This document shows positions 7,818-16,019 of a stretch of 44,622 nt of DNA, piece after piece. Numbering within the stretch: position 1 is the first letter of the stretch; each line of letters opens with the position of its first letter. Source of the DNA: Gammaproteobacteria bacterium 13_2_20CM_66_19. GTDB taxonomy: Bacteria > Pseudomonadota > Gammaproteobacteria > Steroidobacterales > Steroidobacteraceae. The DNA is taken from the NCBI GenBank assembly GCA_001914695.1, contig MNCZ01000133.1, positions 1 through 44,622 of the forward strand, given 5' to 3'. Below the pieces are notes generated by a model. That model was not told the DNA's origin and ran no database searches. It saw nothing but the letters and a program-made list of their open reading frames with translations. The position numbers were made by a program, and so were the translations under genes.

Positions 7818-9832
7818 GGCGCAACGGCGGCGCGCGCACCCCCAGGTGCGCGTCGTGCGTGTCGGCGCAGGAAGCGCAGCGCCTCGCCCGCATCCTGCGT
7901 CACGCTCATGGCCGGCAGCGCCTCGAGAAACACCCGGCCGTAAGCGCGGCCGACGAGGCGCGGGTCGCACACGACCACCACGCCGTAGTCCTCCTCGCTG
8001 CGGATCAGCCGCCCCGCCCCCTGCTTCAGCGCCAGCGCCGCTTCCGGAAGCTGATAATCGCGAAACGCGTTGCCGCCGCTCGCGGTCAGATGCTCGATGC
8101 GCGCGCGCACCAGCGGATCCTCGGGCGATGCGAAGGGCAGCTTCTCTATGATGACCAGTCGCAGCGCCTCGCCCTTCACGTCCACCCCTTCCCAGAAGCT
8201 CGCCGTGCCGAGCAGCACGCCGTTGCCGTCGGCGCGGAACTCCTCGAGCAGCCGCTCGCGCGGCGCTTCCCCCTGCACGAACACCCGGTAGGGAGCCGCA
8301 TCCGCCCAGCGCGAGCGCAGGAGCGCCGCGCCCTCGCCGAGCGCGCGATGACTGGTGAAGAGCACGAACGCCCCGCCACCGGAGGCGGCGATCAGCGGCA
8401 GCGCGGTGTCGATCACCGCCCCCACGTAACCGGCGCACGCCGGCTCGGGGAGTCCCGCGGGGAGGTACAGCAGGCTCTGGCGCTCGTGATCGAACGGACT
8501 CTCGATCCTGAGCGTCGCCGTCTCGGCGAGTCCGAGACGGCCGGTGAAATGTCCGAACTCCTCGCCGAGCGAGAGCGTCGCGGAGGTGAAGATCCACGCC
8601 GCGCGGGGCGCCTCGATCAGCGCGCGGAATCGCTCCGAGATGTCGAACGGCATGAGGCTCAGCGTCAAGCCGCGCGCCGTCACCTCGAGCGTGCGCGCCC
8701 CTTCGAGCTCGTCAACCGCCGCGATCCGCGCGAGACTCGCGGCGAGCTCCGCGGCGCGCCCGCCGAGGAGCGCGAGCGCCCCGTGCTCCTCGGCACCGGC
8801 GCCAGCCAGGGCCCCCGGCAGCTCGTCCAGAGACCCGATCAGAGCGTGCACGGCGCGGCTCGCGACCGAGCCGTCGGGAGTCCACGGCCGCCTTCCCGGG
8901 GCGCCGCCGCAAGCGCTGCGCAGGTCGCGCAGGGCTTCGTCAGCGGCGCGCAGCGACTCGAGCGCCTGCTGCACCGTGGCGGCCTCGACCGCCGCCGCGC
9001 CCGCGAGCTGCGCGTGCTTCGAGAGCTCGAGGGCGAGATCCCTGAGGAGCAATTCCAGCTGACGGCTGCTCACGTGAGCGCCGAAGAACTGCGTGGCGAG
9101 ATCGGGAATCTGGTGAGCCTCATCCAGAATGACCGCGTCCGCCGATCCCAGCAGGTCGCCGAAGCCGTCTTCCTTCAGCGCCAGGTCCGCGAGCAGCAGG
9201 TGGTGATTGACGATGACGATGTCGGCATCGAACGCCTCGCGGCGCGCGAGCGCCACGTGGCAGCGCGAGATCTCGGGGCACCGCATCCCGAGGCAACTCT
9301 CGCGGGTCGAGGTGACCTGCGCCCAGACCGGATGGGAGTCCGACAGGCCGCGCACTTCCGCCAGGTCGCCGCGTCGCGTCGTGCGCGCCCAGCGCCTGAT
9401 GCGCGCGAGCATGGCGCGCCCGGCGCGCGGCGGCGCTGACGCCGGCTCGATGAGCGGAAGCTGCCCGTCGCTCTCCTCGGCGCGCGCCACACGGTAACGG
9501 CACAGATAGTTCGCGCGCCCCTTGAGAAGCGCCACGCGCGCCGGCCGGCCGAGAGCTGCGGCCACGAGCGGCAGATCCTTCGAGAAGAGCTGGTCCTGAA
9601 GCGTCCGGGTGCCGGTCGAGATCAGGACGCGCGCGCCGCACAGCAGCGCCGGCACGAGGTAGGCGAAGGTCTTGCCGGTGCCGGTTCCGGCTTCCACCAC
9701 CAGCGATTCGCGCGCGGCGAGCGCGTCGGCGACGCGCTGCGCCATGAGCAGCTGGCCGCGGCGCACCCTGAAGTCCGGCAGCGCCCGCTCGAGCGGTCCG
9801 CCGTGGCCGAAAATCTCCTCGAGATCCAACAT
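7814..9832 (-). CDS. yoaA: ATP-dependent Fe-S DNA helicase, YoaA/DinG family
   Basis: Superfamily 2 XPD-like 5'-3' helicase that acts in damage tolerance at replication forks. The 672-residue product has Walker A EAGTGTGKT (about residues 47-55), four cysteines placed for a [4Fe-4S] cluster (C111, C180, C185, C191), the DEAH box in VILDEAHQI (237-240), and the C-terminal helicase motifs FVLFTSHRAL, GTASFWEGVD and QGAGRLIRSEEDYG. YoaA is favoured over DinG because of the tsaB neighbour and the length. Starts at ATG 9832. A 224-base intergenic stretch separates it from the divergent pckG. Confidence 0.92.
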   Translation of the reverse strand: MLDLEEIFGHGGPLERALPDFRVRRGQLLMAQRVADALAARESLVVEAGTGTGKTFAYLVPALLCGARVLISTGTRTLQDQLFSKDLPLVAAALGRPARVALLKGRANYLCRYRVARAEESDGQLPLIEPASAPPRAGRAMLARIRRWARTTRRGDLAEVRGLSDSHPVWAQVTSTRESCLGMRCPEISRCHVALARREAFDADIVIVNHHLLLADLALKEDGFGDLLGSADAVILDEAHQIPDLATQFFGAHVSSRQLELLLRDLALELSKHAQLAGAAAVEAATVQQALESLRAADEALRDLRSACGGAPGRRPWTPDGSVASRAVHALIGSLDELPGALAGAGAEEHGALALLGGRAAELAASLARIAAVDELEGARTLEVTARGLTLSLMPFDISERFRALIEAPRAAWIFTSATLSLGEEFGHFTGRLGLAETATLRIESPFDHERQSLLYLPAGLPEPACAGYVGAVIDTALPLIAASGGGAFVLFTSHRALGEGAALLRSRWADAAPYRVFVQGEAPRERLLEEFRADGNGVLLGTASFWEGVDVKGEALRLVIIEKLPFASPEDPLVRARIEHLTASGGNAFRDYQLPEAALALKQGAGRLIRSEEDYGVVVVCDPRLVGRAYGRVFLEALPAMSVTQDAGEALRFLRRHARRAPGGARAAVAP

Positions 9833-10056
9833 GTCCTGGGCCGGTCGGTTCGCGCTCTCGGCGCCCCGGCTACGATCCTCGCGCCTGAGCCCTGGGCGTG
9901 TCGAGAGGCATATCTATCTGAATTTCCTGCAAACTGGTGCGCGCTGCGCCGATGGACGAGAATGGCGGCTGCATCGTTACTGTATCAGGGTCTGGGGGCG
10001 GCCCGGGATACACTTGCTGGTTTCTGCAGCATGACTAATAAAAGGGGAGCTACGGA

Positions 10057-11829
10057 GTGGCTACTGCCGCACGACAACTGACTCCGCTGCCCCAGTTGAG
10101 CCGCGCCGTGGCCGATTGGGTGAACTCGGTGCGCGAGCTGACGCAGCCGCGCGCGATTCACTGGTGCCAGGGGAGCGATGCCGAGGCCCGGGAGCTGACC
10201 GCGCAGCTCCTGCAACGCGGCGAGCTCAAGGCGCTCGACGCAGAACGCTTCCCCGGCTGTCACCTGTACCGCTCGGCGCCGAACGATGTCGCGCGGGTCG
10301 AGCATCTCACCTACATCTGCACGCGCTCGCAGGAGGATGCCGGCCCGAACAATCACTGGATTGAGCCGCAGCAGGCGCACGCCAAGATGCGCGAGCTGTT
10401 CCGCGGCTGCATGCGCGAGCGCACGCTTTACGTCATCCCCTACTGCATGGGGCCGCTCGACTCGCCGCTGGCGCGCTGCGGCGTCGAGATCACCGACAGC
10501 CCCTATGTCGTGCTCAACATGCTGATCATGACTCGCGCCGGCCGCGCCGCGCTCGAGCGCATCGCGCACGACGGCGCCTTCGTGCGCGGGCTGCACTCCA
10601 TCGGCGAGCTCGATCCCGAGCGGCGCTTCATCATGCACTTTCCCGAGGAGCACGCGATCGAGAGCTTCGGCTCCGGCTACGGCGGCAACGCGCTGCTCGG
10701 AAAGAAATGCCATGCACTGCGCATCGCGAGCTGGCAGGCGCGCGAGGAGGGCTGGCTCGCCGAGCACATGCTGATCGTCGGCCTCGAGAGCCCGCGCGGC
10801 GAGACACACTATCTCGCCTGCGCCTTTCCCTCCGCGTGCGGCAAGACCAATCTCGCCATGCTGATCCCTCCGGCCTCGCTCCCGGGCTGGCGCGCGTACA
10901 CCGTGGGCGATGACATCGCGTGGCTCCACCCCGGCGCGGACGGACGGCTGTGGGCCATCAACCCGGAGGCCGGCTATTTCGGGGTGGTGCCGGGCACCAA
11001 TCCCGAAACCAACCGCAATGCCTACGAGATGATCCGCCGCGACACGCTCTTCACCAACGTCGCCCTCACCGCCGACAACCAGCCCTGGTGGGAGGGCCTG
11101 TCGACCGGGAGACCCGTGATCGACTGGCAGGGACGGCCCTACGACCCGGCCAAGGGGCCAGCGGCACACCCCAACTCGCGCTTCACGGCATCGGCCCGGC
11201 GCAATCCCAGCTACTCGCCGCACGCCGAGGATCCCGCCGGGGTGCCGATCACGGCGCTGGTGTTCGGCGGCCGCCGCCGCGAGGTCGCGCCACTCGTCTA
11301 CGAAGCGCGCGACTGGCGCCACGGCGTCCTGGTCGGCGCCTCGCTCGCCTCCGAGACCACCGCCGCGGCCGTCGGTCAGGTAGGCGTCACGCGGCGCGAC
11401 CCGATGGCGATGCAGCCGTTCTGCGGTTACAACTTCGGCGACTACTGGCGGCACTGGCTCGACATCGGCGCCCGGCTCGCGCGGCCGCCGCGCATCTATC
11501 ATGTCAACTGGTTCCGCCGCGACGCGCAGGGCCAGCTCCTCTGGCCCGGTTACGGCGAGAACCTGCGGGTGCTGGCCTGGATGCTCGATCGCTGCGCCGG
11601 CCGCGCCGGCGCCACCGAAGCGGCCATCGGCTGCCTGCCGCGGACGGCGGATCTCGAGTTGCGCGGGCTCGACGTGAGCGCGGATCGGCTCGCGGGCCTG
11701 CTCACGGTCGATGCGGCGCTGTGGCGCAAGGAAGTCGCCGAGATGCGCGAGTACCTGGGCAGGTACGGCAGCCGCCTCCCGGCGGCGCTGCTCGCGGAGC
11801 TCGACTCGATCGAACGGCGCCTCCCTTAA
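10057..11829 (+). CDS. pckG: Phosphoenolpyruvate carboxykinase (GTP)
   Basis: Converts oxaloacetate and GTP to phosphoenolpyruvate, CO2 and GDP at the entry to gluconeogenesis; cytoplasmic. The 590-residue product has the PEPCK-specific P-loop AFPSACGKTNLAML with its reactive Cys, the metal and kinase segment YTVGDDIAWL, the substrate segment MGPLDSPLARCGVEITDSPY, and PFCGYNFGDYW in the guanine-binding part. This distinguishes it from the ATP-dependent PckA family. Start GTG 10057 follows GGGGAG by about eight bases. It is monocistronic, divergent from yoaA and convergent with the cyclase gene; only 16 bases separate the two stops and I see no terminator hairpin there. Confidence 0.96.
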   Translation: MATAARQLTPLPQLSRAVADWVNSVRELTQPRAIHWCQGSDAEARELTAQLLQRGELKALDAERFPGCHLYRSAPNDVARVEHLTYICTRSQEDAGPNNHWIEPQQAHAKMRELFRGCMRERTLYVIPYCMGPLDSPLARCGVEITDSPYVVLNMLIMTRAGRAALERIAHDGAFVRGLHSIGELDPERRFIMHFPEEHAIESFGSGYGGNALLGKKCHALRIASWQAREEGWLAEHMLIVGLESPRGETHYLACAFPSACGKTNLAMLIPPASLPGWRAYTVGDDIAWLHPGADGRLWAINPEAGYFGVVPGTNPETNRNAYEMIRRDTLFTNVALTADNQPWWEGLSTGRPVIDWQGRPYDPAKGPAAHPNSRFTASARRNPSYSPHAEDPAGVPITALVFGGRRREVAPLVYEARDWRHGVLVGASLASETTAAAVGQVGVTRRDPMAMQPFCGYNFGDYWRHWLDIGARLARPPRIYHVNWFRRDAQGQLLWPGYGENLRVLAWMLDRCAGRAGATEAAIGCLPRTADLELRGLDVSADRLAGLLTVDAALWRKEVAEMREYLGRYGSRLPAALLAELDSIERRLP

Positions 11830-11845
11830 GGCGCACGCGGCGCCC

Positions 11846-12748
11846 TCAGGCCTCTTCGCAGGCGTAGCCGATCGTCTGCGGCGAGCCCCGCTCGGGCAAG
11901 CGCCCGAGGCCGATCATGCCCTGGCCCTTGATCTGCAGGCTGTCGCGGCGCACGAACGATTCCTCGCCGTCGGCGCTCTGCACGAAGGTTCCATTGGTGC
12001 TCTGATCGATCAACACGAACTTGTTGCGGCTGATCTCGATGCGGGCGTGCAGGCGCGAGATGAGGTTGCCCTTCACCACCATGTCGTTGTCCTCGGCCCG
12101 GCCGATGGTGACGCTCGAATGGCGCTCGTCGACCAGCAGCTCGCGATCCTGCCACTGCAGGCGCAGGCGCAGGTGATGTCCGGAGCGCGGCTCGGTCGCG
12201 ATCCCCGGCACCATGCTGGTCACGTCCTCGGTCTGCCACAGCACCTCGTAGAGGGCGACCTCGCTTCCCTGGCCCTTGAGTGTCGCGACGTCGATCTGGC
12301 GGCAGGAGGCGCGCCACTCGGGCGACAGCTTCTCGACGGTAGCGGCCGTAGTCACGATCTGTCCGGCCTTGGCCTGACTGGTCATGCGGTTGGCGGTATG
12401 CACGGCGGCGCCGAACACGTCGCGGTTCTCGAGCATCACCGGACCGTAATGGCAGCCGATGCGGATGGCGACCGGCTGGCCGTCGACATTGAGCTGCGCG
12501 TGCGTCGAGATCTGCTGCTGCATCTGTGCGGCGGCGTTCAGCGCCGCGTCGGCGGTCGGAAAGGTGGCCATCACCTCGTCGCCCATGGTCTTGATGACCG
12601 TGCCCTGGCGCTGCTCGGTGGCGCCGCGCATCACGTCGATGCAGATCGCCACCATGTCGCGGGCCCGCAGATCGCCCATGGTGTCGTACAGCCGGGTCGA
12701 TCCGACGACGTCGGCGAACAGTATCGCGAGTTCGATGTCCTTGCCCAT
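11846..12748 (-). CDS. Class III adenylate/guanylate cyclase-like protein with C-terminal FHA domain
   Basis: Soluble 300-residue protein. The cyclase homology domain (about residues 1-175) has both metal aspartates, in AILFADVVGSTRL and in TMGDEVMATF. The segment that normally reads V-N-x-A-x-R is V-H-T-A-N-R here, so the transition-state Asn is replaced by His while the Arg stays. The FHA domain (about 205-290) has the phosphothreonine-binding set IGRAEDND, ISRLHARIEI and STNGTFV. This suggests a link from Ser/Thr phosphorylation to nucleotide signalling, or a cyclase used as a scaffold. ATG 12748 is preferred; a TATAAT box lies 14 bases upstream. Cyclase activity is uncertain. Confidence 0.85.
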   Translation of the reverse strand: MGKDIELAILFADVVGSTRLYDTMGDLRARDMVAICIDVMRGATEQRQGTVIKTMGDEVMATFPTADAALNAAAQMQQQISTHAQLNVDGQPVAIRIGCHYGPVMLENRDVFGAAVHTANRMTSQAKAGQIVTTAATVEKLSPEWRASCRQIDVATLKGQGSEVALYEVLWQTEDVTSMVPGIATEPRSGHHLRLRLQWQDRELLVDERHSSVTIGRAEDNDMVVKGNLISRLHARIEISRNKFVLIDQSTNGTFVQSADGEESFVRRDSLQIKGQGMIGLGRLPERGSPQTIGYACEEA

Positions 12749-12761
12749 GAGTTGCCTCGCG

Positions 12762-12767
12762 ATTATA
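12762..12767 (-). promoter_or_regulatory. Consensus -10 box for the cyclase-FHA gene
   Basis: A perfect TATAAT on the minus strand (12767-12762) lies 14 bases upstream of the ATG at 12748, which would give a leader of only about seven bases. The expected -35 position (GTAGCC) is poor, so this may depend on an activator. The perfect match in GC-rich DNA is why it is listed. Confidence 0.4.
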
Positions 12768-12798
12768 CGCGAGCGCTCTGGGGAGGCTACCGACGGGC

Positions 12799-13848
12799 TT
12801 AAACGCGCGGCGCCGCGGGAATCGCCTGTCGCAGCAGCTCCACCCCGGCCCCAAGCACCCGCGCGCCCTCGCTCAACGTGCGTCGGAAGTCGCGGGCTCC
12901 CGGCTCCCCGCTGTAGAGGCCGAGCATGTGGCGCGTGATCGCGGCGAGGGGCTCGCCGCGGGCGAGCTCGCGCGCGACATAGCGTTCCATGCGGGCGAGG
13001 TGCGCTTCGCGCGTGGGCATCTCGCCGGCCCCGGAATTGAGCGCGCAATGCAACTCCGCGAGCAGATAGGGGCGGTGATAAGCCTCGCGTCCGAGCATGA
13101 CGCCGTCGCACCAGGCGAGCGCGTCGAGCACCATTCCCGGCAGGCGCAGGCCTCCGTTGACCACGACCGGCAGAGCCGGAAAGTCGACCTTGAGGCGCCG
13201 CACGACGTCGAAGCGCAGCGGCGGGACCTCGCGGTTTTCCTTCGGCGACAGCTCGCCCAACACCGCCTTGCGGGCATGCACGACCGCGGCCTGACAGCCG
13301 GCATCGCGCACGCTCCCGACGAACCCCCACAAGCTCTCGGCGTCGCACTCGCTGAAGCCCGCGACCGCTTCCTGCAGGTCGCCGGCCCCCGCGCTGACCA
13401 CGCCGATGCGCATCTTCACCGTCACCGGCACGCGCACCGCGGCAACCATCGCGGCCACGCATTCGGCCACCAGCGCGGGCTCGTGCATCAGGCAGGCGCC
13501 GAAGGCGCCGCTCGCCACGCGCTCGCTCGGACAGCCGCAGTTGAGGTTGATCTCGTCGTAGCCCGCCTCCTCGCCGGCGCGCGCCGCCGCCGCCAGCTCG
13601 CGCGGCTCGCTGCCGCCGAGTTGCAGCGCGACCGGATGCTCCTCGGGATCGAAGGCCAGCAGCCGCGCACGATCGCCGTGCAGGATCGCCGCCGCCGTGA
13701 CCATCTCGGTGTAGAGCAGCACGTCCGGCGAGAAACCGCGCAGGAAATAGCGGCAGTGCCGGTCGGTCCAGTCCATCATGGGAGCCACGGCGATGCGGCG
13801 GTCTAACGTCGACGCGCCGAAGGAGTTACTACTCGGACGTGTCGTCAT
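12799..13848 (-). CDS. dusA: tRNA-dihydrouridine(20/20a) synthase DusA
   Basis: FMN enzyme that reduces U20/U20a in the tRNA D-loop using NADPH. The 349-residue product has the TIM-barrel start IAVAPMMDWTDRHCRYFLR, the catalytic cysteine in NLNCGCPSERV, the FMN-phosphate segments VTVKMRIG, VVVNGGLRLPG and GVMLGREAYHRPYLL, and HARKAVLGELSPKENR. The first 18 residues (from ATG 13848) lie upstream of the att-like repeat and have no family match. They appear to have been supplied by the inserted element. The start overlaps the 3' end of the upstream nucleotidyltransferase gene by 20 bases. Confidence 0.95.
   Translation of the reverse strand: MTTRPSSNSFGASTLDRRIAVAPMMDWTDRHCRYFLRGFSPDVLLYTEMVTAAAILHGDRARLLAFDPEEHPVALQLGGSEPRELAAAARAGEEAGYDEINLNCGCPSERVASGAFGACLMHEPALVAECVAAMVAAVRVPVTVKMRIGVVSAGAGDLQEAVAGFSECDAESLWGFVGSVRDAGCQAAVVHARKAVLGELSPKENREVPPLRFDVVRRLKVDFPALPVVVNGGLRLPGMVLDALAWCDGVMLGREAYHRPYLLAELHCALNSGAGEMPTREAHLARMERYVARELARGEPLAAITRHMLGLYSGEPGARDFRRTLSEGARVLGAGVELLRQAIPAAPRV
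13762..13788. repeat. dusA-proximal att-like direct repeat
   Basis: This stretch inside dusA encodes the APMMDWTDR region. It matches 15161-15187 in the same orientation: the first 16 bases are identical and 24 of 27 bases match overall. The 5' end of dusA is a known insertion target for a family of genomic islands and prophages, so this is read as one attachment-site copy. Confidence 0.65.
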
Positions 13849-14578
13849 CCAGTCCCTTGCCGGAGTCAGGCTCTAACTCGCTGCGCTTCGACGAATCACG
13901 CGCCCAAGTTGGATTGGAAGTCGGAAATGTCACGCCAACCTGTCGTCGCAGCTTCAACCACTCCGCCCGTCCACGTGCCTTGATAGCCTCCAGGTCCTCA
14001 ACCGCGCTAGCCGTCGGCGGTTGCTTCTCAGCTGCAGGCTCCTCGATACCTCGCTCGGCGTGAAAGTCGCGGGTGATCTGGTTGCGGATTCGACTGCGCA
14101 GGTGCTCCTCAATTTGGGTCTGGTCCAGCAACGTAAGTAATCGCTCCTCGGAAACGATCCCACGGCGAGCGAGTTCTCGGGTAAAGACAAGATCCTTGTC
14201 ACGGAAAGCGACGTACTTTGCGATTGCTAGGTCATGGGGCTCCAAACACAGTCCCTTGACCCCTTCTGTGTTCCCCGGAGGCAGATGCACCAATCGCCCC
14301 TTCCAGCCTTTGGGAAGTGTCGCGGTCTTCTCGTCAACCGGGTCAGCGTAGTAACCAAAAGTCTCGTGAAATTGCGAGTAAACGCCGATCGCATTCAGCC
14401 ACTCGGTTCGCTTGGGGCTCTTTGCAGCGAGCAAGTCCACCTCCGCAGACTTGACGATGTCGTCCGCAAGATCCGGGTACTTCCCGTGAAGAGCCTGGCT
14501 GCCGATTATTATGAATTGCTTCTCGCCAGTTATTCGGCCGGCAGCCCGCAGCACGTGATCAAGCTCCCGCTTCTTCAT
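13829..14578 (-). CDS. DUF6036-type nucleotidyltransferase (possible toxin)
   Basis: A 249-residue protein with a minimal nucleotidyltransferase fold: FIIIGSQALHGKYPDL supplies the GS motif and SAEVDLLAA the acidic metal motif (ExD). It is followed by KGLCLEPHDLAIAKYVAF, a helix common to AbiEii/DUF6036-like proteins. The C-terminal 70 residues are charged and low-complexity. Its ATG at 14578 overlaps the AbrB-like gene by 20 bases, the arrangement of a toxin-antitoxin pair; the toxin role is inference. GC content is visibly lower than in the flanking housekeeping genes, and it lies between the two dusA repeats, both signs of transfer. Its 3' end overlaps the dusA start. Confidence 0.72.
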   Translation of the reverse strand: MKKRELDHVLRAAGRITGEKQFIIIGSQALHGKYPDLADDIVKSAEVDLLAAKSPKRTEWLNAIGVYSQFHETFGYYADPVDEKTATLPKGWKGRLVHLPPGNTEGVKGLCLEPHDLAIAKYVAFRDKDLVFTRELARRGIVSEERLLTLLDQTQIEEHLRSRIRNQITRDFHAERGIEEPAAEKQPPTASAVEDLEAIKARGRAEWLKLRRQVGVTFPTSNPTWARDSSKRSELEPDSGKGLDDDTSE

Positions 14579-14999
14579 AGAGCTTCGTCACCTCGGCTTG
14601 CGGCAACAGTCCCACATACGGCATCGATTGCCGCAGCCTCACAGCTTCCTCATCGCGCCCCAGCATCGCGGCGAATAGCGTGCCGTCATCGCCACTCTGA
14701 GCGATTCTGCGCCACTCGTCGTAGGCGGAGACCCACACTCCTTGGCCCTCCCAGCGGTGGAGGTTTGCGAGAATCTGTGCGCGGATCTCGCGCGGCGTGC
14801 AACGCCGAACCACCGCAAGGGACAGTGCACGTCTGAGTTGGTCTAATTCCTGATGTGAAAATCCCCCGCGCGCAAGCGGGCGCAGGCCTTGCTCGCTGAG
14901 TTCCAACGCGTCGCCTTCCCCCACACCCCAGGCTTCGAGCGTCGCTCTTGGCAGAATGACTCCCAGGGAATTTCCGATGCGCCGTAATGATACTTTCAT
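14559..14999 (-). CDS. AbrB/MazE-like DNA-binding protein with extended C-terminus (possible antitoxin)
   Basis: A 146-residue protein. Residues 1-45 fit the SpoVT/AbrB swapped-hairpin fold (VSLRRIGNSLGVILPRATL, then WGVGEGDALELS), a DNA-binding form common in antitoxins. The remaining 100 residues are helical and include ALSLAVVRRCTPREIRAQILANLHRW and a segment GTLFAAMLGRDEEAVRLRQ. I have no family name for this part. It is first in a two-gene unit with the nucleotidyltransferase (20-base overlap). Palindromes directly upstream (15001-15029) could be its own operator. The antitoxin role is inferred from fold and gene order. Confidence 0.7.
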   Translation of the reverse strand: MKVSLRRIGNSLGVILPRATLEAWGVGEGDALELSEQGLRPLARGGFSHQELDQLRRALSLAVVRRCTPREIRAQILANLHRWEGQGVWVSAYDEWRRIAQSGDDGTLFAAMLGRDEEAVRLRQSMPYVGLLPQAEVTKLYEEAGA

Positions 15000-15000
15000 A

Positions 15001-15029
15001 AATATCCATATTATTACGCGTTATAACGC
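15001..15029 (-). promoter_or_regulatory. Palindromic candidate operator of the AbrB-like/nucleotidyltransferase pair
   Basis: GCGTTATAACGC at 15018-15029 is a perfect 12-base palindrome. AATATCCATATT at 15001-15012 is palindromic except for its two central bases. Both lie directly before the ATG at 14999 in an AT-rich patch that would also hold the -10 element (TATAAC or TAATAT on the minus strand). Autoregulation by the AbrB-like protein is inference. Confidence 0.45.
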
Positions 15030-15459
15030 TACTGGAAAGCCCTCGGAAATGACTGCGCTTGCGAGGGAGCGCACAGCAGTCCGTTTTCCACGCAGACGCA
15101 AAGGAGACGGGCCTTTTTCAGAGTGCATAAGTACCTGAGCGATAAAGCTAAATAGACTCTGTCGGTCCAGTCCATCGTAGGGGCCACCGATATCTTTCGA
15201 GATACCGATTCATGTTCTCTATCCGGTCATTTCTTATCCCTGTGGGAGCCCCTACCCCGCTACTGCGAGGATAACCGTCCCATTGGCTATGTACGTCGGC
15301 TGGTGTTTGCAAGTCCCGTGGGCCATTGGAACTAATGTGAGGAGCCGTATCAACCCACTGCGTGCGCGGCTCGGTACGGCCGCTCGACCTCCTGCTGATG
15401 AGGCCGCCGCCAGCCTTGCCGGCTTGCCGTCCGTCGAGTGCCGAGCGCACTATCCGGCT
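15030..15459. other. Intergenic stretch with the island end; no intact gene seen
   Basis: Between the AbrB-like operator and the small exported-protein candidate I find no convincing gene. It holds the second dusA-like repeat (15161-15200). Open frames at 15148-15450 and 15283-15459 show no domain, composition or ribosome binding site that supports them. Confidence 0.5.
15161..15200 (-). pseudogene. Displaced 5' fragment of dusA / distal att-like repeat
   Basis: On the minus strand this stretch reads ISVAPTMDWTDR in one frame, closely matching IAVAPMMDWTDR of the intact dusA. The DNA match is 16 identical bases followed by 8 of 11. No usable start codon exists in this frame (a TGA comes 14 codons before ATA-TCG), so it is not expressed as DusA. 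It fits the 5' end of an older dusA pushed away by insertion and now decaying. Confidence 0.62.
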
Positions 15460-15840
15460 GTGCGTCTCGCTGTTGCCTGCCTGCCGTGCGCGCTGCTGTG
15501 CGTGCTGGTATCGCCAGCATTTGCATCCGATGCTGAGGGCGGATCCATCGTAACCGGGTCCGGCAACGAGTCTTGGGGAAGGTTTGTCGCGGAACGCTGC
15601 GGCACACGAATCCGCTGTCCGCGCGCGCAGTATCCCTACATGCAGCTCCAGGTCTATGCCTGTTCGCGGCTCCAGCGCCGACCGCCCGTAATCAGACTCG
15701 ATCCGGCGAACTATGCTCGGCTACGGGCGGAGATGGAGAAGTGCGCAGGTCATCCCATCCCGGGGCGCATTTCGTTGTGCGGCATTCCGGTCGTCCCGGC
15801 CACGCCCGTAAAAGGCCGGGACATATTCGCCGACACATAG
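15460..15840 (+). CDS. Small exported protein candidate, function unknown
   Basis: From GTG 15460 a 126-residue product begins with a convincing signal-peptide profile: VRLAVACLPCALLCVLVSPAFA, with likely cleavage after AFA. The mature part (about 104 residues) has five cysteines (in ERCGTRIRC, VYACSRL, EKCAG and SLCGIP), consistent with a periplasmic disulfide-bonded protein. No family is recognised. The frame is open upstream to 15283, but that extension looks random. No clear ribosome binding site is seen. It could be a decayed gene. Confidence 0.4.
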   Translation: MRLAVACLPCALLCVLVSPAFASDAEGGSIVTGSGNESWGRFVAERCGTRIRCPRAQYPYMQLQVYACSRLQRRPPVIRLDPANYARLRAEMEKCAGHPIPGRISLCGIPVVPATPVKGRDIFADT

Positions 15841-16019
15841 CCTGAGCTCACTCGGGAGGCGCAGCCCCTGGCGGCGGCGCGCGGTCGGCGCAGTGCATCA
15901 CGGGCCGCGAAAGAAACGTATCTCCCATGACCTGGCCTTCGGCAACAAGACGACGCCACTCCCGACCAGCGTAGCGAGGGCAGATCCGGTGCTATCAGTT
16001 TTGAAGCGCATACGCAGTC

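Noticed and set aside
11830-11845. Intrinsic terminator between pckG and the cyclase gene
   Set aside because: The short gap has GC-rich sequence but neither a clear stem nor a T-tract on either strand.
12928-13806. 292-residue plus-strand frame over dusA
   Set aside because: Antisense shadow of dusA; the composition is His/Arg-rich without motifs.
15148-15450. Open frame on the minus strand over the dusA fragment
   Set aside because: It runs in a different frame from the dusA-like peptide and has no recognisable domain or ribosome binding site.
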